NCBI RefSeq assembly: GCF_000150955.2
Contig: NC_011671.1
Span: 496,001-560,000, forward strand
Length of the DNA stretch: 64,000 nucleotides
Source: Phaeodactylum tricornutum CCAP 1055/1
Taxonomy: Eukaryota; Bacillariophyta; Bacillariophyceae; Surirellales; Neidiaceae
Reading direction: 5' to 3'
Shown here: piece by piece, positions 46,101 through 54,465 of the stretch
Position numbering within the stretch: the first letter of the stretch is position 1
Layout of the letters: each line of letters opens with the position of its first letter
Program-made: the position numbers and the translations under genes
The notes under the pieces: model-generated
The model's database searches: none
What the model was told of the DNA's origin: nothing
What the model saw: the letters and a program-made list of their open reading frames with translations, nothing else

Positions 46101-46544
46101 TTAAGCCACCGCAGCATTCTTCAAAAAGCTGAACTGAGCGGAAGCTGGAAGCGAACCTACTTCAAGAAGGTTTGGGAGCGCCTTCACGTTGACCGTGCCT
46201 GGACCCCGATCGATGATGAACTGGATGATGATGAAGACGACGAGTCTTCCGTCGAGGAGCAAGAGGAGAATGATCAGGATAGTAGCGAGGACGAAGAAAA
46301 CGAAGACGGCGACGAAGGAAGCGCGAGTGAAAAGGAAGAAAGTGGTGGTCAAATGAGTGCTTTGATCCAAGCTGCAGCTATTTGGTTAACGGAGCAGGAC
46401 CAGACAACCGATTCATCAAAATTGCGTGCCACGAAAGGCCGTACCCTTCCAGGAAAGAGATCCGGTGGTCCTTCATCCTCCGGATCAAAAGGCGGTCGCG
46501 GAGCGACTAGCTTGCCGACGAAAAGACGCAGGGTCCATTCGTAA
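43114..46544 (+). CDS. Nuclear-looking protein with two tandem copies of a two-part zinc module, family unnamed
   Basis: Two exons, 43114-44107 and 44191-46544 (83 bp GTAAGT...TAG intron), 1,115 residues. Residues 1-245 are Ala/Gln/Tyr/Pro-rich and disordered. Part A (about 265-430) has W..GC..L...D..WLSE, then LGQVGIRCMHCK, HLDCCLAMP and YW.DSA..LGL. Part B (about 505-600) has GFPGLACKHC, GRYFP and CRRCP. Both return in order after an acidic Ser-rich linker: A2 near 705-870 (LGQIGIRCIFCK, YWVDSARDIGV) and B2 near 885-1000 (GFPGLACMHC, GRYFP, CSRCP). The conserved CxxC and Cys/His pairs suggest zinc binding. The tail is acidic, then basic (LPTKRRRVHS), like a nuclear signal. I do not recognise a named domain; similar proteins seem limited to diatoms. 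A chromatin or transcription role is only a guess. Confidence 0.85.
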
Positions 46545-46564
46545 GTAGTAGTTAATTACATGTT

Positions 46565-49500
46565 TTAAGTAGTCAATTCCAGCGAGATTTCGTTTGTTAG
46601 TCTTTGAAGGCCTCGGTTTTTGCTCATCTCGGGAATAACTAGCGACCTGACAAGTGTCCTTTTGTCCAAACCCACCACTGTAGGGGCGATCGACATCCAC
46701 CAGCACATGCCATCAGGAATCGTTTCTCGTTTGTCCTTGGGTTCGTTCATTAAGATATCCACCAAAACTCTGAGAAAATCAGTGTGCCCCACCACACACA
46801 ATACTTTTATATACAATGATAACCATTTTTTGAATTCGTCCGCAGATTCGAGTGCAATAGCGCAAGCCATTCGATCCTCGCAATGTGCCCGAGTCGGAAT
46901 AAAATTCCCAGATTCCAAATCGGCTCTGGAAAACATCTCGTCCGCATGGCGGTCGGTATCACGTAGACGACCGCGCTGAGCTGGCTTCATGCTCGCTTGG
47001 AGTGCGCCGATTCGAACAGCATCTTCCAACCTTGACAGCTCTCCATTGGGGCTAAATTTCGCAGACGGTAGAGCACTGTAAAAGTCGGAAAGGACAAAGC
47101 GGTTGTCCGCCGCCTTCATCCAAAGTTCGGCCTTTTGGTCGAAGACAAACGCTTGCAACGAGCCACCAACCCCTGCGTCAATTTGAGTAGTCCCCCGCAA
47201 TCCGCCTCGAAGCTGTGCGTTGTCAACTGTCTGTAGCGATAGAAGCAGTAATACACGATTGGTTTCAGTAATTTGTATTCTGGAAATTTTTATCGAATGT
47301 TGCTCCGACGTCAACGATGTACCCAAAGCCATGTGTGACATCGCCGGCATAACAGATCCTTTGAATTGTAGTTGCAATACTGGAAGAACAGAGTAGACGG
47401 CAAATGTACCATCTCCCGTTAAGGTGAGCAAAGTAGCAAAGATTTCGTCGTCTTCCCCCTGCGTCTCTTGAAGTTGCAATGAGACAATGGGATGCCCAAG
47501 AACTAACGACGGATGAGAACGAAAGCTCTGACCACATGTCCAACCGATCGTAGGAGATGTGCCATACAATTGTAGGCATCCATCCGTTGTTCCGACAGCC
47601 ATTAACGTGGTACTGGCCGCAATGGCCGAGCATGATGTACCAGGGATTTGATCCTTCCACGATATTTTGCCATCACGAGATAATGCTACATCGACACATG
47701 GAATTGATGTTGTCCGTGACCCCACCGGTAATTTGACCGAGTTGGTGCATTCGGCGACGCATGGCTCTGCGAATCCTGTGGTGACATCCATTGACTGTAA
47801 ACCAAGAAGCGGGAGATCCAGAGAATGGATCCGTTCGGAGCTGTGCGGCAGAATTGTTCCCATCCAAGAGCTAGGTCCATTGGGTCGCACTGATGGCCGA
47901 GCGGAATTTGACTGCGCTGTTCCGGACAGGCCATCCATGGGAGCAGCGTTTACAGTAATGTCGCGCTTGGTGGAATCGGCGGTTGCCATGGCGGCTGAGG
48001 CCTTGCTGGCTGCATCAATAGCATTCTGCAAAGGATCGATGGATTGGTTTGGCTCGACGGCTTTGGTCTTGAGAAGTTCGGCTCCTGGCTTCGTTTTCTT
48101 GCTGGTAACAGCCATAAGAACTGGTTGAATGCGCTTCTTTCCTTTCGAGAGGCTTTCCTTCTGTTTCGAACGAATTGAAACCGCTTGCAGGTCATTCAAT
48201 CTCTCTTCTGGTTCCGGACCTGGTGTCGAGGTATCATCGTCCATATCGTCTATTCCAGTATGAGTGTGCTCCAACGTCATTTGCAAAGCGTTTTCGATCA
48301 GGTTAGGACCTGAGCTTGCTCCTGTAAATAGATGGCGCTGTCCAAAAGTTTCCACATCGTTCACATCGATACCGTACCTGAGCTGAAATACGCGTGCCCG
48401 TTCAGATTTACTCAACAAATTTCCCAACTCACTGGGTACTTCAAAGCGCAGGGCCACAACCTGACCGTCCAAAAATGTTACTAAAAGCATCAGATCCCCT
48501 CTTGGTAAGGAACCCCAGGCCATGTCAGTGACCGTACTGCGACTTTCACTGCATTGAAGTTTAAAAATCGGACGTGATTTCTTGGTACTCCAGATCGTTA
48601 CGAAGCCTCGCTTGTCGCCGAGTGCCAACAGAGTTGCGTAATCGGGTTCTTCGTCGTCGTCACCGTTTTGGCCTCCTGAAACATTGGCTTTGCGTGCACT
48701 CAGCAGCTGCGACGCGTGGCGGCTGACGACCACTGGTTGCTTATGCCCCACTAGGTTGGCCGCTCCCGCTGCCGCCGAAGACGCACTACTCACACTCCAC
48801 CCATCGCGACTAATAGTGGACGCCACGTGCTTGTTCTTCACTACCGAATTAGTGGAACACAAGAATGCTCCATCAGTTGACCAACTAATTCGGCGGAAAA
48901 GACTTTGCGAAGACAGGGCCATAGTATCGTCTTCTTTCCAGCGCCGAAAGATACCGCTGCTAGCGTCAATCTTGGTTTCCAAACCCCAATCATCGTGCGC
49001 GCGCCAGACGCAGACGGCTGGATCATCACCCGAGGACGCAAAATAGGATCCTGCCGGATCGAAAGAAACTCCCTTGACCGTACTCGTGTGTTCTTTTCTA
49101 CCGAGAACCTTGAATGGATTCAGTATCATACTCGTTGCGTTGGCTCGACGAGAAGATCCCAAGTGAGTCGTTTTCCACACAATGATCGGTGTTTCGGAAT
49201 CCAGCGAACAGGAAACTAGGTATGAATCGTCCGGTGCCCAAGCCAAATCCACAACATCCAAGCCATGTCCCCTGCAAAGTTTGATCCGAGACCAGTGCTC
49301 GTCGTGCGGTGACGGTTCTTGGGTCAGGTTACCCTCCGTGTCCTCGTTGTGAGTGTAGATACACACACAACCGTCATCCCCCGCCGAAGCCAAATAGGTT
49401 CCGGTACTTGAAAATCGCACCGCCAGTACCGATGAACCGGAATGTGCGGACAATGTACATAGTAAACGATGCTGATGGTGCGATCTTTTGTGCGTCGAGG

Positions 49501-50107
49501 GGCGAACAGGAGACGAGTCCGCTACCGACTGCCCGGATGCAGTAGATGATTTCGTCGTCTCGGCGGGTACCGCCGAGGATTGGTTCACTGTGGGGTCTTT
49601 TTTGCGACGGACGAAACTATTAAGATCGTGAACCATTTCGTCCCGGGGACCAACGTCACTTTCTTGTTCCCCAGCGCTACTTTCCGAGGCTTCCGGTCCC
49701 GACGAGGCACTCGTGCTCACGTAGGTTGTGGTAGCATTGTTGGGTTTGCCGGTCGGATCCGAAGAACCTGCCACAGCAAAGCTACCGCCCTTGTTTTTGG
49801 GAGCAAACAAGGCCTGTGTATTCCAAATTCGGACCGCACAGTCGCCTCCCGCTGTCGCAAAGATTCGGCCGTCGGGATGGACGTCTACGGCGTAAATGGC
49901 AGACTTTCTTGCCCTTCCCGACGCCGAGTCCAACAAGGCCAAGGAAGAAGCCGCCTTGTGCTCGAAATGATGGTGACGGGAAAAATGTCCATCCGAAAGC
50001 TTGTTGAAAGGACCACCAGTTGCGAGTCCGCTGGCACCGTCCAGAGTAGTATTGGAACTCGCGTTGCTGCTGTGCATAACCCACAGGGGAACTTCCGCAA
50101 CCACCAT
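46565..50107 (-). CDS. HIRA: HIRA histone chaperone subunit
   Basis: Single exon, 1,180 residues from ATG 50107; the frame runs further upstream but without ATG. N-terminal WD40 propeller with repeats such as IYAVDVHPDGRIFATAGGDCAVRIWN, VLAVRFSSTGTYLASAGDDGCVCIY and VKGVSFDPAGSYFASSGDDPAVCVW. The family segment FRRISWSTDGAFLCSTNSV lies near residue 390. The last propeller blade (LMLLVTFLDGQVVALRFE with ELG..LSKSE) is HIRA-specific. The C-terminal half contains the Hira domain, ending FKKWLSLYIKVLCVVGHTDFLRVLVDILM. HIRA deposits histone H3.3 independently of replication. The stop codon is 20 bp from the stop of the convergent zinc-module gene, so their 3' ends must overlap. Confidence 0.92.
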   Translation of the reverse strand: MVVAEVPLWVMHSSNASSNTTLDGASGLATGGPFNKLSDGHFSRHHHFEHKAASSLALLDSASGRARKSAIYAVDVHPDGRIFATAGGDCAVRIWNTQALFAPKNKGGSFAVAGSSDPTGKPNNATTTYVSTSASSGPEASESSAGEQESDVGPRDEMVHDLNSFVRRKKDPTVNQSSAVPAETTKSSTASGQSVADSSPVRPSTHKRSHHQHRLLCTLSAHSGSSVLAVRFSSTGTYLASAGDDGCVCIYTHNEDTEGNLTQEPSPHDEHWSRIKLCRGHGLDVVDLAWAPDDSYLVSCSLDSETPIIVWKTTHLGSSRRANATSMILNPFKVLGRKEHTSTVKGVSFDPAGSYFASSGDDPAVCVWRAHDDWGLETKIDASSGIFRRWKEDDTMALSSQSLFRRISWSTDGAFLCSTNSVVKNKHVASTISRDGWSVSSASSAAAGAANLVGHKQPVVVSRHASQLLSARKANVSGGQNGDDDEEPDYATLLALGDKRGFVTIWSTKKSRPIFKLQCSESRSTVTDMAWGSLPRGDLMLLVTFLDGQVVALRFEVPSELGNLLSKSERARVFQLRYGIDVNDVETFGQRHLFTGASSGPNLIENALQMTLEHTHTGIDDMDDDTSTPGPEPEERLNDLQAVSIRSKQKESLSKGKKRIQPVLMAVTSKKTKPGAELLKTKAVEPNQSIDPLQNAIDAASKASAAMATADSTKRDITVNAAPMDGLSGTAQSNSARPSVRPNGPSSWMGTILPHSSERIHSLDLPLLGLQSMDVTTGFAEPCVAECTNSVKLPVGSRTTSIPCVDVALSRDGKISWKDQIPGTSCSAIAASTTLMAVGTTDGCLQLYGTSPTIGWTCGQSFRSHPSLVLGHPIVSLQLQETQGEDDEIFATLLTLTGDGTFAVYSVLPVLQLQFKGSVMPAMSHMALGTSLTSEQHSIKISRIQITETNRVLLLLSLQTVDNAQLRGGLRGTTQIDAGVGGSLQAFVFDQKAELWMKAADNRFVLSDFYSALPSAKFSPNGELSRLEDAVRIGALQASMKPAQRGRLRDTDRHADEMFSRADLESGNFIPTRAHCEDRMACAIALESADEFKKWLSLYIKVLCVVGHTDFLRVLVDILMNEPKDKRETIPDGMCWWMSIAPTVVGLDKRTLVRSLVIPEMSKNRGLQRLTNEISLELTT

Positions 50108-51785
50108 GCTGATGATACGAGAGTCTCGGCCTGCCAGATAATTCACAACAGCACGTTCACGATGAATACAGCTGCGAGGTAGGTGTAGAGAGAACAGGTT
50201 TCGCCGCAAGTTTGTTGCAGATGCTTGCACGAGGATCTCTTCTGATCCTCATTGTCGGAGGGCGCTGCATTCACGGTCGAGGGAAAACCATATCACCTTT
50301 GCGCGACCTCGGATTGTGATTCATTCTTAGTTCACGAGTATGACGCCACAAAGTTTTGTCTCAAGGAGCGATTTTTCCTTTGTATCGGATGAGATTTTCC
50401 TGGAACTTTGAACAAATAGGAAGAGTCGAGTAGCCATCGACCACAGCCTAATCTGATGAATCCAACCAGTTTTGTGCATGGCGTTGTCTCTCTAGAATAG
50501 ATCATATGTTCATTTAGAACAAAATGCTTAAGTAGAAGCGTTCGTAGTAGGAGCAACGAATGCGATAGCTCGCTAGAGCGGAAGCTATGTTGCTCCAGCG
50601 GTTGTGTACGTGCGGCATTTTTCTAACCAGTCACCGTAAATTGCTAGTAGCTCCACATGAGGTATCCGAAATGCTTGTAATCCGAAACTTTTTCAGCCTC
50701 AAGACAACATAAACTGTAAAAGAGTTCTCTCAATTGTCATTATAGAATGTCCGATTACTACCCTCACTAGGTAAGTTAAGTGTTAGCTATACTACGCAAG
50801 CCATATGACTATCAACACGGAATCTAACGTTCACTTTATAGAGTGCGAATTTGATGTAAGCATAGACTATGTTTCTTTGTCCAAATGTAATTCTTGACCG
50901 CGTAGGACTGTATATCATGTTGAATGGCTACAGAAATTGAACAGATTTTTCAACTAACCCTCACCCGCGGACAGCGGCCTGCAGATTAGAGACTAGAGTG
51001 GGCTGACCTGGTTGGAAGACCGGTACCGGTGCGATGGCGTTGCTTTGGCGCGTGGGTCAAACTGATTGTAAACCTCGGGCAGTACCAAGGGCTTGTTGGC
51101 GTGACTCCCACTTTGACGATTTCGACGAAACCATCCCGCATCTTCAAAAGAGCGAGCGATGGAATCGTCTCCGACGTTCTCGAAATTGGACGGATGTACG
51201 ACGTGAGATTCGTTCAGCGAATCTCTGACCGTTGCTTGCTGCGCTTGCGTCCTTGAGCGATCTGCGTGGCTTGATTGAATCGTAGATGACGATCCTCCCA
51301 TCTTTTTGATCACTTGATAACACAGATTTTCGAGAATTGATTGTTTGGAACAAAGCCTCAAGGGGTTCGCGGTGGCAGCATGGTAATTGTTTCAGGTCAG
51401 CTCTTTCGTGATCCAGCGTGTTCTCGCTTTGCTGCCTTCAGCGACTTGGCATCAGGCATGCTCGTGTCCATTCGTATCCGGTACCAAATGAAGTATCAAA
51501 TTAACATATACGACATAAACATGATATTCAGGAAGACGTAGCCAACCACCACCTTTTGACACGATTGTTTCACTGGCAACAACCTCTACATCAAACCCTA
51601 ACCACCCTCAGGAATCCAATTTTGCAGGCCTGTCCAGACCCGCAGTGCTATTGTACATGCCGGATCACCGCCACCTTGTTTCCGGCACAATCAGCTCCTC
51701 AAGTCAAACCAACAATCACTGGTGCGGTTGCTAGGTAGAACGGCGTCTTGAACGAAAAGGTTTCTTCGAAACTCACTTTGTGACC
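50108..51785. promoter_or_regulatory. Long divergent intergenic region between HIRA and YJU2
   Basis: 1,678 bp. Apart from a small open frame at 50993-51301 I see no gene, tRNA or clear repeat. The stretch 50650-50950 is AT-rich. Confidence 0.4.
50993..51301 (-). CDS. Possible small protein with N-myristoylation-like start
   Basis: 102 residues from ATG 51301, starting MGGSSSTIQSS, which fits an N-myristoylation consensus (Gly at position 2, Ser at 5/6). The rest is polar and disordered, ending VYNQFDPRAKATPSHRYRSSNQ. No homologue is recognised and the length is near what chance allows; it could also be the first exon of something longer, though no following exon is visible. Confidence 0.3.
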   Translation of the reverse strand: MGGSSSTIQSSHADRSRTQAQQATVRDSLNESHVVHPSNFENVGDDSIARSFEDAGWFRRNRQSGSHANKPLVLPEVYNQFDPRAKATPSHRYRSSNQVSPL

Positions 51786-52712
51786 ATGGGTGATCGTAAA
51801 GTTACCAACAAATACATTCCGGCGGATTTTGATCCCAAACTTATTCCGCGCGGCAAGAAGCTTTCGGCGAAAGATGGTACCGTTCCCGTACGAATGATGT
51901 TGCCCTTTTCCATCCAGTGCAGCACCTGCAATACCTTTATGTACCGGGGACGGAAATTCAATTCAAAGAAAGAACCCGTGGGTGGGTCGGAAGGTCGGTA
52001 CTTGGGAATCCAGCGGTGGCGGTTTTACATCAAGTGCACGCACTGTTCACGACCCGTTACCTTTTTGACGGATCCCAAGAATGCCGACTACGAAATGGAA
52101 AGCGGCGCGTCGCGAAATTACGAAGTCTACAAAGACAAGGAACAAACGGAAGAAACGGCCGCGGCAGACAAAGAGCAGGAAGAAACGGAAGACCCAATGA
52201 AGGCGCTCGAGAATCGTGTACTCGATTCACAACGAGAAATGGCCGACCTTGACAATCTAGAAGAGATCAAGGCAATGAACGCACGGCACGCGAAACTTGG
52301 AGCTGGAACGGAAGGATTTGGTGCGGAGGCGGATGCGATCCTTCGGCTTCGGGAAGCCAAGGCTGCGGCGGATATGGAACATTCCGATGTTCTGACGGCC
52401 GAGGATGAGGCTTTGGTGCAATCGATTCAGTTTGGCAAGAAGACCAAAGAAATACGGAGGCTTGACGAGGAAGACGAGCGACAGCTTGAACAAAAGCGAA
52501 AAGAAGAATCTCGACTGTTAGAAGAGCAGCAACGGAAGCAGATGCAGAAAAATGTGGCGCCAAAACCGGCCGTCAAATTTATCAAGGCCAAGCGCCGGAG
52601 AATAGTCTCCGACGAACGCGGAAAGAAAGATGAAGCAGATTCGTTGCCTAAGAAAGGAGGGGGACTGTCTGATTTACTGGGTGGCTATGGCTCAGAGTCA
52701 GATTCTGATTAA
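51786..52712 (+). CDS. YJU2: Splicing factor YJU2 (CWC16 family)
   Basis: Single exon, 308 residues from ATG 51786. The N-terminal 115 residues are the conserved CWC16 domain: GDRKVTNKYIPADFDP, IQCSTCNTFMYRGRKFNSKKE, and FYIKCTHCSRPVTFLTDPKNADY, in which two CxxC pairs bind zinc. The start MGDRK resembles the MxERK of YJU2 rather than CCDC130. The remainder is a charged coiled-coil tail typical of the family, ending in LSDLLGGYGSESDSD. YJU2 acts at the spliceosome during the first catalytic step. The 3' end converges on the DnaJ gene 193 bp away. Confidence 0.93.
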   Translation: MGDRKVTNKYIPADFDPKLIPRGKKLSAKDGTVPVRMMLPFSIQCSTCNTFMYRGRKFNSKKEPVGGSEGRYLGIQRWRFYIKCTHCSRPVTFLTDPKNADYEMESGASRNYEVYKDKEQTEETAAADKEQEETEDPMKALENRVLDSQREMADLDNLEEIKAMNARHAKLGAGTEGFGAEADAILRLREAKAAADMEHSDVLTAEDEALVQSIQFGKKTKEIRRLDEEDERQLEQKRKEESRLLEEQQRKQMQKNVAPKPAVKFIKAKRRRIVSDERGKKDEADSLPKKGGGLSDLLGGYGSESDSD

Positions 52713-52905
52713 TTGCTTGACAATAATAATAGTCTGGGAACGCTGCGAAGGGATGGGGGACGGAGCAACGCCTCCAGAAGGGAACGATCCTCGTTTTGAT
52801 TCCAAATAAAAGAGTACTAGAAGGGTCACTTACAGTTAAACTTACATTACCCACACACTTCAAAATATTACATTTACAAAATCGGATTCCGATCATCGCA
52901 TATTA

Positions 52906-53697
52906 TCATTCGGCTGCCGCCACATCGGTGCACGGATTGTAGCACATGGACACTTTGTCCTTGAAGTCATGCCAGGCATGGACAAACCAGTGCTCGTTTA
53001 CGGAGGCCTGCTGATTTTGTTGCAATGAGCAGGTGGCGTTGGATCCTTTTTGCGATGGTGATTTAAAGTGTCGTGTTGTCGTTCCCCGGTCGTCATCCAC
53101 AGTTGTCACGTCTCGGCGCCCGTCCGCATGAATGGTGGTCGTCTCGACGCGCGTGACTTTTTTACCGTCGAGAAATTGCGTTGTCCGGGAAACATACTGC
53201 CGTTCCCCGTTGCCGTTTCGGTAGTATTGTCCCGACGAAAAGGCAAACTGAATATTTTGGGTCCCAGAGCCAGGCATTGGAAAGCGACTCGGTAAGGAGA
53301 CACCCGCCATGGTCCTGGTCGAGTACACTTTCCCCTGCGTCCACAAGTACGCGAGTGGATTGGTGCAGGTATAGCCGATCCCTTTTCTGGACACAGTGTC
53401 GGAGTGTGCCCTACGCTGTGCTGTACTCCGCGAGGAGCCGCTAACTGGCTGCTCCACATCATGGCCTCCGTACCGGTAGACGTGATCGTATTGGGCTTTC
53501 GTGCGTTCGTCGGCAAGCAGGGCATACGCTGAGGCAATCGTAGAAAATCTGTCGGTGGCTGCGGTCTGCTCTGCCTTGGAGGCAGTCGTCACTCGATCTG
53601 GATGGTACCGTCGAGCCAAAAGACGATACCTTGTTTTAATTTCTGCCGGACTTGCCGTGTGCGGCAGATCGAGCGTTCGATACGGATCGGGGACCAT
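52906..53697 (-). CDS. DnaJ (J-domain) co-chaperone
   Basis: 263 residues from ATG 53697; further upstream the frame runs through a tetranucleotide repeat without ATG. The J domain fills residues 4-75, with the HPD motif at 32-34 that triggers Hsp70 ATP hydrolysis. The C-terminal part has TFLDGKKVTRVETTTIHADGRRDVTTVDDD, a beta-rich stretch similar to DNAJB6-type proteins. No Cys-rich zinc region and no targeting signal, so it is a type III/B-like cytosolic or nuclear co-chaperone. Exact partner unknown. Confidence 0.88.
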   Translation of the reverse strand: MVPDPYRTLDLPHTASPAEIKTRYRLLARRYHPDRVTTASKAEQTAATDRFSTIASAYALLADERTKAQYDHVYRYGGHDVEQPVSGSSRSTAQRRAHSDTVSRKGIGYTCTNPLAYLWTQGKVYSTRTMAGVSLPSRFPMPGSGTQNIQFAFSSGQYYRNGNGERQYVSRTTQFLDGKKVTRVETTTIHADGRRDVTTVDDDRGTTTRHFKSPSQKGSNATCSLQQNQQASVNEHWFVHAWHDFKDKVSMCYNPCTDVAAAE

Positions 53698-53699
53698 AC

Positions 53700-53724
53700 T
53701 TGGATGGATGGATGGATGGATGGT
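53700..53724. repeat. TGGA tetranucleotide microsatellite
   Basis: Five to six TGGA units directly upstream of the DnaJ start codon; likely length-variable. Confidence 0.8.
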
Positions 53725-54235
53725 TGGAACCAAACTGTGATGGTTGGTGTGGTTGCGAATGTTGCGACACGGTAGAGTTGCGGGAGAATTTAACAGCTAT
53801 TGCGACTAGCCTCGGACGAGGGAGCGCGGAGTGTACGTTCAACGCTCACCGCGTTGCGTTCGTGCGTTGGACCGGCACTAAGGATTCCGGTGCTCGCTCT
53901 TGCAGTCCGTCGCTTCAAACCAAGGAACGAACCAAAGTGAGTATCTCTTTCCCTGGCAACCCAAAAACACTACACAGCTCGTCTTTTCCGTTGTGGCGGA
54001 CTAGTTTGGATTGGCTTGGCTGTGGACACACAATCCCTGGAGAAAGTCGTTGGTGAGTTGTGTTTGTTGTGCGGAAACCGCTATCGTGGAACCTTGTGGG
54101 GCGTTTTTAAGGGGAGATGTCAGCGGACACAATGCTGTTGCTCAACTGGGAGGAGCGCAGTAGTGTTTACAGTTAGGAGTAATGGCCTATACTTATTGGG
54201 CGCTCGCCGATTGGCGGGCCTATCGATTAAATGTC

Positions 54236-54244
54236 TGACTGTGA
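54236..54244 (+). promoter_or_regulatory. TGACTGTGA motif, 230 bp before TFIIH p62
   Basis: Exact copy in the orientation of the gene, followed closely by GTCACTCAC. Role inferred only from recurrence. Confidence 0.35.
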
Positions 54245-54465
54245 GTCACTCACACGTTCTCTGGAGACGCACGAGATACGGACAGATTGTCTCGCATGGC
54301 ATCCGACCCGGAAAGAGATCGACTGTTCCAGGGTTTCGGGCCGCGCGACCTATTGACCTACCTACCTGTCGCACCAACCATGGGAGCCTCGAATCGTTGG
54401 GTGGTGTCGGCACTTACCGTTAAAATATCCCTCGTGTCTCACCCGAAACCTAGAGGGCGTTCACC

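Larger units (their letters stand above)
53698..54465. promoter_or_regulatory. Divergent upstream region of DnaJ and TFIIH p62
   Basis: 768 bp between start codons. It contains the TGGA repeat and a TGACTGTGA copy at 54236. No gene supported. Confidence 0.45.

Noticed and set aside
49580-50182. Plus-strand frame of 200 codons opposite HIRA
   Set aside because: Antisense to a conserved WD40 region; no family features.
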